NCBI GenBank assembly: GCA_015657535.1
Contig: JADHZB010000152.1
Coordinates: 1-35,497, forward strand
Direction of reading: 5' to 3'
DNA length: 35,497 nt
From: Nephromyces sp. MM_2019
Lineage: Eukaryota > Apicomplexa > Aconoidasida > Nephromycida
This document shows, one piece after another, positions 21,989 to 34,000 of this stretch. Below the pieces are notes generated by a model. It was not told the origin of the DNA. It saw only the letters and a program-made list of their open reading frames with translations, and made no database searches. Positions within the stretch are counted from its first letter, which is position 1. Every line of letters begins with the position of its first letter. Both the position numbers and the translations under genes were made by a program.

Positions 21989-24391
21989 TCATTCATAAAA
22001 TAGATTCTGTGCCATCTGCCAACAGCATAACCTATTGTCCCATCCAACACTCGCCGAAAGAAATGGCTGTCGAGGGCCGTTATTCCAACAAAAGTCAGCA
22101 ACACCTGAGCGATGTGCAACATGAACAAAGAGAACCTGAGGCGGACGGTTATTTAACCCATACTGCTGGCAGTTTTCTGAATGGTTGAGTAAACCGCTGC
22201 TATCACACCCGGTGGTATTCTCAAAATTGCCCCCACTAGACCTAAAGATATCCCAAACGATTATTGTTCCGTCGTCACTAGCTGAACCTAAGATAGAAGC
22301 GCTACCATGCGAAAAGTGCATGCGATTAATTCCTTGTGTATGATGTTTTAATGTTAGCATTGGGACGGTTAGCTGCCGCAAATCCCACAATGTAATGCAA
22401 CCTGTGTTATCTCCAGCAGCAAATACGTACTCGTTGTGATGGTTGAGAGCAATAGAGCTTATACAAGCCGGGGCAGAGTTTGTGTTGGGGGTATGCTGGC
22501 TACTAGAGCACACCGAGGGGATAATAGCCCTCTTTGCAGGCCTTGTTGACTTCGCCTCTTGCCTTAGATCCCAGACCTTTACTTCTCCTATATCATCCCC
22601 ACTGAATAGTACGGAGGGATATTTGGAATGAAATTGAATATCATTTACTGGTGGGTAGAGAGGCGAAAATGAGTTTTCAGACATGAAACTGTCACCCTCT
22701 ATCGTATGGGAAGTAGGTAAGATACCAGGAGGCTGGGAGATCCAGGAAGAACATTCAGGAGACAATGAAGAATTAAGAGCATGAGTAGAGTCTTCCTTGT
22801 TAAAAGGGGCATGCAAAGAAATACCTCCGTTAAACACAAGGGGCGGCTGGATATATGCATGAGAAGTCCCAGAAAATTTATCTACCAGTGGGGACGAAAC
22901 AAACGAGTGCTTTGTTGTTGCCTGCCACATTGAAATAGGAGATGCCACCGCCACATTCTCAGCAATCTTTACATCTGCAGCTTCCGATGAAGGAGCTGAA
23001 GTAGATAAAAAATGAGAAGCTTCACTTCCACGCAGCGGACTAGGAGAATCGTTGGAAGACCCCATGCCTAGTGAACGAGTCCTGTTAATATTCCAAATCG
23101 CTATTGAGCCATCGTTGCTACATGATGCAAATATGCCATCTTCACCGAGTTGACTCCACGATATACCAAATCCTTCTGTTTTATGTCCCTTCAATATCAA
23201 CTGAGGTCTAGACACGGTTAGATCGCTGGGGTAACTCGGGTGTTTAGAATAGTCAAAAAGAAGCAGGTCACCGGTCACTGTATGCGTCACTATCATGAAG
23301 GAATTATCAGGCTTTGAAACAGCTCTATTTACATCCCCTGGATGCACAATCCTTGCCTTAGTGTCAAACATCGGAACAGAAGGAACAGCTGGTAGGTTAT
23401 TCCTGGCTCGAACCTTTGGTGAGATGAAGCCTAAAAGTCAAAGGGGATAGAGAAAGCGTGAAAGAAAATAGCATCACTAGCATTGAAGATAAAAGGTCAG
23501 TAATAACTTTTCAAGGCAGAAATTTTTCAGAAATAAAGAAATTCATGCTTCATCAATGCTGTAGTATCAAAATATTCCTAGAAAGAATCTACACTGCAAA
23601 AAGTTTTATAATTAACGTCATAGCACCTGAAAAACTTTCGCATTTCATAGGATCATCTAATAGAAATGTAAAATCAGGAAACTTCAAATCCCCCATAATA
23701 AGGTAGTTTGTGTCCTGGCCTGAAGTACAGGTGCCCATTAACAGACGATGCGTACTCCAACCTAAATTAGACTTAGTGCGGCTTTTTAATTTTCCAGAAC
23801 TCCATGAGCTCATAAACTCTACCTGAAACATTAATGAAGCGCTTTCTGCTTTTCAGAAATTTTTTAGAAAGACATATTATTCATATCAAATTAGCAGAGC
23901 GCAAGCTATCAAAAATGAGTTATCAGCTCTAAAATGAGTCGCTAGTCATTGCCGCTCAGCAAGAAATCGCTTTCTTCATAGCGAATATATAATGGGATAC
24001 TTTTGAAAATATCTACAGATTTAACCCCTTCTAACGAAGTTTAAGTAACTTTTCAATAAATATCACTAAATAGCAAAACTGCACGGTAATGGCAAGCCTT
24101 AACAGGTAGACTCACAGTAATTGCAGGCCAATCAAGGTGATGTAGTAAAATTCCATCGTAAAAAAAGGGAGAATTCTTCCAGAAAACAGTCTCCGGGTCA
24201 GCCTTATTGAAATTCCCGTTAGAAAAATAATTTTCCTTCAAAGTACTAGCATGAGCCCCAAAATCGTAGTTCTTTATCGCTACATCAATGCTGGAAGTAT
24301 CAGTGGGATCCTCAACGGCTGGTGAATCTTCATTGGCGAACATATTGAAACCATCAACTGGACTACGGGACTCAAGCCGCGGTTCTTCCAT
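21989..24391 (-). CDS. RBBP4/RbAp48/MSI1-type histone-binding WD40 protein
   Basis: Three exons, 24391-24116, 23822-23627 and 23430-21989, join in phase to 637 codons plus a stop. Borders are strong: donor GTGAGT after ACT, acceptor TTTCAG, donor TCAG|GTGCTA and acceptor CTTTTAG. The N-terminal helix and histone-H4 groove region are recognisable (WKNSPFFYDGILLHHLDWPA at 71-90, as in RBBP4), followed by STHRLLMGTCTSGQD. Downstream are HPGDVNRA, LLLFDYSKHPS, LKGHKTEGFGISW, then WD repeats (WNIN, VKVWDLRQ, ITLWDLRQ, IIVWDIF) and the diagnostic C-terminus PPQVLFVHVAHRSGVADFCW and WQMAQN. Family proteins act as the common subunit of CAF-1, HDAC, PRC2 and NURF complexes in the nucleus. This one is about 210 residues longer than human RBBP4: the N-terminus has about 40 extra acidic and Ser-rich residues, and a Ser/Pro-rich insert of about 120-140 residues (275-417) separates two blades. 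A pyrimidine tract ending in TTTTTGCAG 21 bases upstream of the ATG suggests a 5' UTR intron. Confidence 0.93.
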
Positions 24392-26901
24392 CTTTGTATA
24401 AAAACTTGGAGTCTGCAAAAACAATCTGCAGCCCCTAACGCTATATGTCCTCTACTTTTCCCACGCAAGCGCTACTATTTGCTGTTTCAAAAAAAGAGGC
24501 GATGCATTCGCCTGTAAAAGCAAAAAAAGTTTCTTCAAGAGAAAATCAAATGAATAGCTATTAGGATAGCTTGAAGCAAATTGGTAAGTTGAAAGATGTA
24601 GCACAGTGCGTAAAAAAAATACTCATCGGCTGAGGGGCTGTAATTCTGGTGAGGTGCATCTAAAGTTACATAAGCCTAGATAATTCTCCTCATGAAAAAT
24701 TTCAATACATTTGCTCAGCGAGAAGATATGCTTATCTGACATAAAAAAACACATGCAGATAGTCATTAGCATCACACCCTTAATCGGAGCATGCATCTCG
24801 AAAATTCTCGATTTGAATGCAATCTGCATATAATCCGAGATAATATAGCCTATGAAGCAGGCTATAACTCTTATATTATCGATTAAACTACATGTCGTAT
24901 ATAGGATTAAGTTTCATCGAGTATCACACAAAAAATTCACTGAATATCGACATATATAAGATTAGGTAGCAAACCTTTTTCAGATAAAAAGAGGAGGCAC
25001 GCTATTTAATTTTTAATGAATAGCATGATAAGAAGGCATTTTCTGTCTCAAAATGCATAAGAGGCCATCTGCAATTTGAAATAGCAAAACAAATATACTT
25101 CTGCTTAAGGAATGGCAACATGGAATAGATTAGATTATATCTCATATATTCAAAGGCTTAGCTCACTGTTTACTGAGATCGCGAAAACCGCATGAAATTT
25201 TGAAAAGTCATCGAAAGGCTCAACCAGATATAATGTGAAATACAATGAAATCAATAACCAAACGACCTGAGCATGTGAGCAAGACTATACCAAGCTAGTG
25301 AAGCTAGTATGACGAACAAAATTATCTGCGCAAAGGTTATGGCAATAGTAAACGAATAAAGCAAAGCACTGATGAACGACTTTATGCATATAAACGATAT
25401 ACAAACAAGTTTACGTTGAACCAAAGTAGCAGGAAGAAAAATTTGCAAATTTGCTATATTTTAAGGAAAATATAAAAAACGGCTGTTCGCTCTTTATAGA
25501 AATGAAGAATCCCGGTAAAATAATAATTTACTTTTTAAGAAAATCTAAAAAGTGACTAAAAACGCAGCAATCCATGCTGTAGGCATTTTTAAACTCCACA
25601 GCGCGAGCGTCTTTATAGATTAAAAAGCAAAATCTAGAAGCTAGATTCTATCCTTACCATGAAATAAAAACGGGCTTCACAGAACAGCCATAAATCGTTA
25701 TTCTGGATCGAAAAAGTCCCTATTAGTGGCTATAGACCAGACTAAATTTAACAGAACTTTTTAGGGCCCAAATTTGATAGCTGGCGAAGAAAAACCGAGG
25801 GAGGCGACGAGAGTTTTCAAATGGCGTAAGTACTTTACAAATGAGGAAAGGCAAGAATATAAATGACACAGAATTATAATGCGAAGGGGAGAGCCAAATA
25901 CATGATGGTTTCGCCTAAAGTTACTACGATAGCATTAGTGCTAAAGACCAACAAAAGAGTCTTAATTTTTGTGGCATCATACAAAGCTTTGTAACTCATC
26001 TCTAATACTGGGCACAAGCCCGATGTACAAACTTATAAGAATGGAATAAAAGTAAGTAAGTGTGAAATCTTATTTTCATGAGAAACACAGCAAGTGTATC
26101 CATTAAGTAAACGTGATCACCGTTTTCTTTCCTTAATATCACGACAATTAGTGAAATTCATGGGTTATATAAAAATATTTGCAAATTCGAGAGAAATACC
26201 GCTGGACAGAAAGACATGACTGCAAACCTAGAATGGAATTATATAGAAATTTGTGTGGCCGGCAGACCACTGGGGACACAGCATGGCTCCAGAAGAATTG
26301 ATCTCTATATGCAAAACTGCTAATCGCAAACTTGAAGACCTTTCGTTCTTCTCTATCTTTCTACATGTAAAGCTCATTCTGCTGTACTCAAAAAGCCTAA
26401 AAACCTTTCAATAGGTTTTGCCATACCCCGAATATCACAGTACTAAACAATAAATTACAAAATTTTGAAACGGAACCTCCAAAAGTCGCGCGAATTCCTA
26501 TTTTTTTCTACTAATTCCGCGACACACCGTCGACTTGTCCACATCACGAAGGGGGGAATACCACATATGCTTCCTTCAATCATGCAGCCTGAAAATACAG
26601 AAAATAGCTGCAGCTCCCCCACTATGCAGAAACAAGTGAAAGATATGCTATACAAGTTATAATCGACAGCGCATACTTAAGTTCTCACCAATAGAACTTC
26701 CCCATTTCTGCTGTGAAAAAATATATTGAATTGGAGCGGAACATGTACTGGTACATCCATGATGGGATCCTAGCTTGATAGAAAACAACTGAAGAAAAAA
26801 GAGTATAGTACCTCTGTCTCGCGAACTAGAAACAAGCATAATTCCTCAAAGCTTTTCCGAGAAGAAGAGTACAAAATAGTAGATGTAGAAGCTATCGCTC
26901 T
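24392..26901. other. 2.5 kb spacer between two minus-strand genes
   Basis: I see no supported gene. A pair of overlapping open frames at 26455-26662 on opposite strands, and one at 26839-26657, lack recognisable domains. The left end should hold the promoter of the WD40 gene. Confidence 0.4.
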
Positions 26902-27013
26902 CTAAAGAACGTCTTCCTGTGAAAATTGCCCTGCTTCTAAGGAATTCGAACTATGCGCTGCGCTATCTTCAATGGATTGAGTTCTGATGGGTGGTGGCCT
27001 TTTTCTACCTAGC
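26902..27013 (-). CDS. Candidate terminal exon
   Basis: After the acceptor TTTTTTATTTTAAAG, 112 bases read as one base plus 37 codons ending in TAG. The peptide begins LGRKRPPPIRTQSIEDSAAH and continues SSNSLEAGQFSQEDVL, which looks like a disordered nuclear-type tail and is unlike chance AT-rich frames. Its phase fits the small candidate exon at 27268-27310. Together they could end the large gene that enters from the right, or form a separate gene. No domain is visible. Confidence 0.35.
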
Positions 27014-27267
27014 CTTTAAAATAAAAAAATGCGTCCATGCTTTCAGCAGATTAAAAGAAATAGAGTAATAACTGAATGAAAAGAAAGAGAGCGCATGAAG
27101 CGCACAAAAAGGATCCGTATTGCTAAAGCTAAAAAATAGCACTTAAATTCACTTTTGAGACACGAGAGTAATGGTTCTGCGAATCCTCTGTCAAAAAAAA
27201 AATCTTCTCCAGACGCTTGGTATGAAAGAGAATCAATCCTTAGTGTGAGTACTCCCCCTAGTTTCAC

Positions 27268-27310
27268 CACGGGGCATCAGCAAAATTTCCAAAGGCTCCG
27301 AAAAGAACTA
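27268..27310 (-). CDS. Candidate 43-base internal exon
   Basis: This lies between the acceptor ATTGTTACAG and the donor GTG|GTGAAA. It reads VLFGAFGNFADAP after two bases of a split codon. Its entry phase fits the exon ending at 31092 and its exit phase fits the exon at 26902-27013. Another reading frame through the same bases is also open, so the call is weak. Confidence 0.22.
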
Positions 27311-30300
27311 CTGTAACAATCGCTTTACTTTCGAATCAAGCATAGTGACGAATTATCTGTGCAGCAACTTTAGACCAAATAGCATCACGTTCGAGTAACC
27401 TCAAAGTGACTGGCCTGGTATGGCAATAGGAATCCATGAACCATGCCTTGCATATCACACGTGGTGCATGGGAACAAGCTTAAGTAACTGTTTGCTACTT
27501 AGCTTCTGCTAGAAGCACCACGGCAAAAGAAAAGACTATTCCTGTGAAGTTGTCTTTTATGCTCAAAAGAGATTTTTCTTAACATATAAGGTGAAAATGA
27601 TTACTAAATGGTAAAAGGCGGACTTTGCTACGTTCATCATAAGAAATTACATTCTACGGACGGTCGTGACCGCTTGAAGGAAGTGATGCAATGGTAACGT
27701 TTTTTACCTAGTTGCAGGGAGGTACCGCTTTCACATTAGGCATGAACTTATGACTCAATAGAGCAGATGCATCATTCCATTGTTCTTGGAAAATACGCTA
27801 TGGCTTTTTAAATGCTCATACTAGCGTGCTTTGATCCGTCAAAACGTATATGGACATATCAACCTTCTGATTGATTCATCCTGGCACTACTTAATCCACG
27901 CTATATATGCTAAAAAGCAGCCTTCCTCTCGATTACACAGCTCCAAAGTTTCATCGAACATCGAAACGCATTTAGCATAAATTCAAAGGAACCTAAAATA
28001 AGTGCTCGAATGCCTTTGCAGTAAAATACAAAAGAAGGGCAATTTAGAGGAGATGCTGTAGGTCACAGGCAATTTCGCAGAATTATGCATGTTCCCCGGT
28101 GCGAAAACCGCTCTAAATTCCTCCTTGTGCACCGCTTCACAGAGCCGTATTAATTGCTAAACTATTTTGCTCTCAGTGAATCACAAAAAAGGAAAACGAA
28201 TCTTAATCTTTCCTGCTGCAGAAGATGTTTTCCAAGCGTGCTAATTGAAGGGAAAAAAAAAATTCGAATAAATCCAAAACAAGCGGCATTAACTTCTTCT
28301 AAAAAAATGAGAGCTATCTCGCTAGCAAGATATAGAATTATTTCTTTCCATACGTAGACCGTTAATTGTAGATTACGTGAAACCCCGATGCACAACTACT
28401 TGTAGCCCAAAGCCTAATATTCATTAGGTATTTCCTTACCATTTTCACGGTGGGAAGACGGAAATTTGTACTCAAAAAGAGTAAGCTCTATTAGGCGTTT
28501 ATGGCTTACTTCTCAGTAGCAACTTCTTTCTAGCGAAATCAATCCAGCAAATTAAAAAGTTGGTGTTCTAATTTGCTAGTAACCCTAACAGGGCACGCCA
28601 TTGCCGCCAACTTGGTACGAATGACAAGCAATAAATAAGAGAGCTTCAACATAGATCGTTACCTAACGCTACAGAGGTAAAGAGAAATTTGATTAACTCA
28701 ACATTGGTTAAGAGTACCTAGTGGCGAGGGGAAGTTCTATATAAGCAAGAAACTAGGTTGTGACTTTGTAAAGTCACGCACACAAGCAGCAGGTTTACCT
28801 AGTATTTTAAGCGCAGCAAGGAACAGTGGCTACATGCTGATACCTCTTCGAGATGGAAAGTCAAAATTTTGAGAGTTACGCGTACAAGTGCTCTGTGATA
28901 GTGTGCTACGCGGGATTGCCGGTAAATTTCCTGCCAATCTCCACGGTATCGTTCGCTTACCTGCTGAATTATGTTTGCCTGATTGGAGTCCGAAACGCAT
29001 GTTTATTAACATAGTCGTGCTTTCGCAAAAAGCCTTCCTTCCAATGGCAACCGCAGCTATTTTACTTGATTTTACGGGTGAAAGCTGAAACAGTGTAAAC
29101 CCGATTGTTACCATCGAATCCGAGGATCTTTATGGGTTAATATCTGGCGGTCAATAGGTAACTGCCAGCCGATACAAGCCACAATTATTAGCAACCTAGT
29201 TTTCCATACTTTGGTGATAGATTCTTTGCAAATCATATTCTGTTGCACACTGCTGCTTATAGTATATATGTATCATTTCGATAAATTTTGAGCTAATTCC
29301 TCTTTAGGGAGTCAGAAACTCATTCCTCTCTCTATCTTCTACAAATCAATATGTACTGCTATTCCGTACGGCATGATGTTGTCTTATATCACTCTTATTT
29401 CCTCACGAGGTATCACCAATCCTACAGATATACTCCGTAATGACCTGAGTCAAATATATTGTCAACTTTCAAATATCTAAAGCGATGCTGCACAATGCAG
29501 ATTTACTGGCTCCACACGATGCTTCATTTTGTGACAACCCTTTTCGCATCATCCATTTATCGATAGTTCAAGAATCATAAATGCACCAGTCATTTAGCAT
29601 TCATTAAAAAAATACCGAGAAGCTGCGGCAGATTGCTTCTGTCGGCGAAGGCCTCTAGCAGCCAGTGGTTTTTTGGTTAAAGAGATACCGTAAAAAACAC
29701 AGAATTTCAATTGCTCCAAAGAAATTTTTACAACGTACTAGTAGCAAATCGCATTGCTATGAGTGTAAGATGAACATGTGTATTCAAAATCTATTCAGGA
29801 CGGAAAAATATTCATTAGCTTCTCTTGGTACACCGGGCAGTTATCTGAGAATACAACAGAGGGATTAACGGCTAAATAATCATAAAGCTTCGGAACATAG
29901 TAAGAAGTTTGCAGGCCTCCGATATGTTGTTATAATCCAGAAACCTTTTAATACTGGTTAAATTTCAGAGTAGACAAATTTTGCTGCAATGTAGCGAGTC
30001 TGTACTACTGCAAATAGACAGACACCAAAAAACTGGGGTGAAAATGACGGCTCGTTGGGGCTTTTGGCTTTTTTTCAGGATATCAAAAAATATAAAAATT
30101 ATAGCGAAGAAGGTAGAAGAAAAGCGCGGTATTTTCTGGCTAACTAATTGCTAATAGAGAATTAATTTCAGCATAAGCTTTCCGGAATCTCATGGCTAAG
30201 CATCTTTTTGTATTGCTAGTCATTGGGCGAAGTAGGAGTTGGCAGGCAAAGCAGATCTACCATAAGTCAGAACTTGAAGCAATTTTCAAGAATATATTAA

Positions 30301-31091
30301 ATTCACATTACTGATGGTAAAAAATTTAAACTTTGATACGTCAGTGGCTACATGTTATCAAAACGCAAAGAAAACCCTATCCCTCTGTGGCTTTATGGTA
30401 TACAGGTATAGCTGGCTTTGTATATTATTAGGTATGCAGCAAAAGGAACGAAACTGTAGACTTTGAAAAAGTTCCATGCTGTATGTATGCAGAAAAACAG
30501 AGGGTTTCAGTGCAAAAAAGAGCTTTTTTAATCTCTGTATAAAATTTCTAATAAAAAGCTCAGGAAAAATGCAAATATATTAAAGAAAATACTACTGTTA
30601 TAAAGCTATTACACAATATTCAAGCGGATTAGGTTGGAGAGCTACAGCCTGTTTGGCACCATGTGTCCAAAATTGATATTAAAAATGTGTGGAGCCAGTA
30701 CTTTCAAATTTTAATAAAATTTAGTGATTAAGTTAGACTTTTAAGCAATCACTCAAAGTTCTTAAGAATAGACAAACTCCTTATTAATCTACTTATCCTT
30801 CCAGAGTAGACAAAATATAAAGCAGGCGAGCATCTGCGCACGAGGATAATTAATCCTTTATGTTCAAGCAATCATTATACGGTAATCAGTACCATTCCTA
30901 CTGCATGGTTAAAACCACTTTCATGCAATAAATTCACCAAAATTTTACGCATGAATTTCAGCTTCAAGCAAGGTGCTTGGTCAATGTCTCTCGTCAAGAC
31001 AACTACAAAATACGGGTATTACCGGAGATAACAAAGAAGCAGCGTTATCCGTCTCAAGTTCCATGGGCTGCTGGCCTGAATATGTTCATAC
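27311..31091. other. 3.8 kb intron or spacer, content unresolved
   Basis: If the terminal exons to the left belong to the gene at 31092-35497, this is intronic sequence, possibly hiding more exons. Overlapping open frames at 28830-29114 (94 codons minus, 66 codons plus) lie in a locally less AT-rich patch. The minus frame contains a GTAAGC donor-like site, but I could not find a matching acceptor in phase. No RNA gene was seen. Confidence 0.35.
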
Positions 31092-34000
31092 TTTGTGGAG
31101 CAACACCTATTCTCTCTTCCCGCTTCTCAAGGTTTTTGAAGAAGTTCACTCGCTGTGAAACTATGTTTTCAGGAATTACCTTCCTGCATATGAAATAGCA
31201 ATTCTGTGCAAGCATAGCGCTTGAGTAAATTTCATTTGCACTAAATGAATGCCGCAAATTTCAGGGTACATAGGTATTGTTTGGTGCTATGCTATAAATA
31301 CAGGGATATAATATAAAATAAACCTAATATAATATCAGCTGATACTGGAATACTGTTACTGCTGTTCATATTAATCAAAATTTTAAGCGCATGCTTAAAA
31401 CTTTGGAAATCTCAGCATGTCCCTAGAGGCGGGGTGACGCATCTATGATATACTTTGCTTCCTTGTATAAATTCTACACGCCAAAAGCATTTTTAGCCTA
31501 CAAAACCCTGTACATAATTCGTAGAAAAAGCCTCCTGTACCGTAGCCACACACATTACGCTGGCGGCTTACACACGGGGATGTAGATCAAGCAATAACAT
31601 GTTCGATTCAGATCAGTTTTTTAAGCTGATATAAATACTAGCAACCTAGGATATTTAATCTTTGTAAATTAAAAATATAAAAAATAAAAATCACCTCAAA
31701 ATAATATATCGAGGCCAATTTCATGCATACTTTCCAAACTATTTCGGTAGAGCAGACGTTTGGAATATACTAATATCAAAGAAAGCATGAATTTTAAAGT
31801 CAACTAGCTGTCATACTGCTAATCAAAGATTCTCGTACAAAAGATGAAGTAGAGCTCTTCCTTTAATCAGAGCTGCTAGCACGATTCAGGAGTACCATAA
31901 AGTGCCGCAGAAATTAAAGAGGAAACTAGATGTGAGAACTTTCTGGGGCTGCCTTGATACCAAGATGATGGTGAAAAAATTAAGCTGCGCAAAGTTAGCG
32001 TAGGTGGAAATCTCTGATATTCGCCACCCAGAAGGTATGCACTTTAAAAAAACCTTTAAATCGCTATATTCTCATTTTAAAAGCATGCAGCAGCCTATTA
32101 ATGAATATTATAGCGGTATATTACTTTCGCATCTACAAAGTTTCATTTCCACATAAATACATGTAGGCCGCAGCGTATTACTTTCCTTCAAAAAAAAGCA
32201 GCTTTAACTATAAAACGAACTGCATGCACTTACCGAGGGCTAAATTTGCTAGAGGTATTCTCTTGTTTATTTGCTCGCTTAATACTTTTATTTTTTGTGG
32301 AAAAACATTCAACGTTTACTCGTTGATTCCTGCATAAAAAAAATTGGAGAAATAGCAGAAAACATCAAAGCGGTGTCGGGTAGGCAGAGAATAGCAATAT
32401 TTTCACCAAATTGCAAGCTTGTCCCAAAAAATTGCTCTTCACAATACGAAGCTCTACACAACTTTCACAATGAAAAAATATGTATTTTCGGCAAATAATG
32501 AAACAACCAAAACTTACCCGGTCGCATGCAGAAAACCAAATACAAAAAAACCACTTTATCAGCGAATCCTTATTTTAAAGAGGTTTGGAAAACATTTTTC
32601 AGCAAGCAGAAATCTTCAAGCAGTTTCGACATTGTAAATTTTCACTTCATAACTAATAATCTCTACCAATCATGAAACTATTGCAGACATCGTGGAGTCA
32701 TCGGAAGCTTGCCACAGCAGCATGCATTAAAATGCGTAGCAATGTTTCTCCATTTTCAGAACACAAAACTACTAATGCCATTTTTCACAAAATATATTTC
32801 GTGGAGAATCGTCATTCAACTAATCTTATCTGTTGGAGGAACCATCCTAATTTGATCTATATATGCCATGTAAGCTCTTTTCGTTCAATTTCACAGTTAA
32901 ACTCGCTCAAAAACGTGCAATACTACAGTGAATCTAGTACTCCTTGCAAGACTTGATATAGCTAGACTTCCTAAATTACGAGATTTTTTCAAGTATTCAC
33001 ATTGGGTAAAATATGATGTTTCTAATACTAGCAAACTGAAACATCATATTAGCTAAAAAAAAGTAATTGCCTTTAACTAAAAGCCAACGTAAGCAGCACA
33101 AATAAAAAAGACAGTTAAACAGAGCCAAGATAAATCAACGGTTTTCTCACGCAAATATATCTTTGGGGTTTCCTTCTAAAATGCGTCCACTCCGTATGGG
33201 TGGACTAAAAATTGCACACAAGCAGGGAGAAAGCAAAAACTCTGGCAGTTTTTTGAAAAGCAAGGGGCTAAAAATATTACCAAAAAATGTTACAGACATA
33301 GCATTAGGTGCGACCAACGCATCCCCGAAATAAACTAATCAGTTTTAAGAAAAAATTAATCTGCATCACAAAGTTTACAACTAGATCAGTGACCGAAATG
33401 ACTCAGGGCTATGATGCGATAGCTGCTCTTTGATCTTCACTCGAAAAAACTAATATAGTTATACCAGGCAAAGTTACTTTCTGGCTATGCATGGAAAAAA
33501 CTACACACATCAAAATACAAGCTGCTGAATCAGCATTCTTCCCCAAGATGTCTCATGCTTATGAAGATATATATGCATGGAAATTTTCTAAAGTTTGCAA
33601 ACATACAAAAGCCGAAGAAGTTAGCCTTTTTATTGCCGTGGCGTTAAATTGATCTCCAAAGAAAACATCCAGAATATTGCCTCATATAATTTCCGTGAAT
33701 TATTAGGATTTCTTACTTTTAAGTGCAAAAATTTCGGAAAAACCAGTAAACCTAGTTAACGCTGTTTAGTGCCAAGAAAGTCTCCGTTAAAAATTGCAAA
33801 AATTTACCATAAAAACTACTTGAAAATCTAGTTTCTAAGCCTGTAAGCATATACACAACCGACGCATCTTTTAGGGGCTGAGTATGAGAGTGAGAGTGTG
33901 TGCTAGAGAAAGCGAGTAAGAGAGTGAGGGTATAACTACAAGGCAGCAGTGAATAGTAAGAAGCAAGTGCTAAAAATCACCTCAAGAAAGCCTTACATCA

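Noticed and set aside
31879..31984. Possible extra exon of the right-hand gene, reading LIFSPSSWYQGSPRKFSH after an acceptor TTTGCGCAG
   Set aside because: The entry phase fits the upstream exon, but there is no convincing donor before the stop, and the exon at 31183 fits the same phase without it.
32878..32970. Minus-strand open stretch reading LAISSLARSTRFTVV
   Set aside because: The acceptor that would match the upstream phase is weak and no donor follows before the stop.
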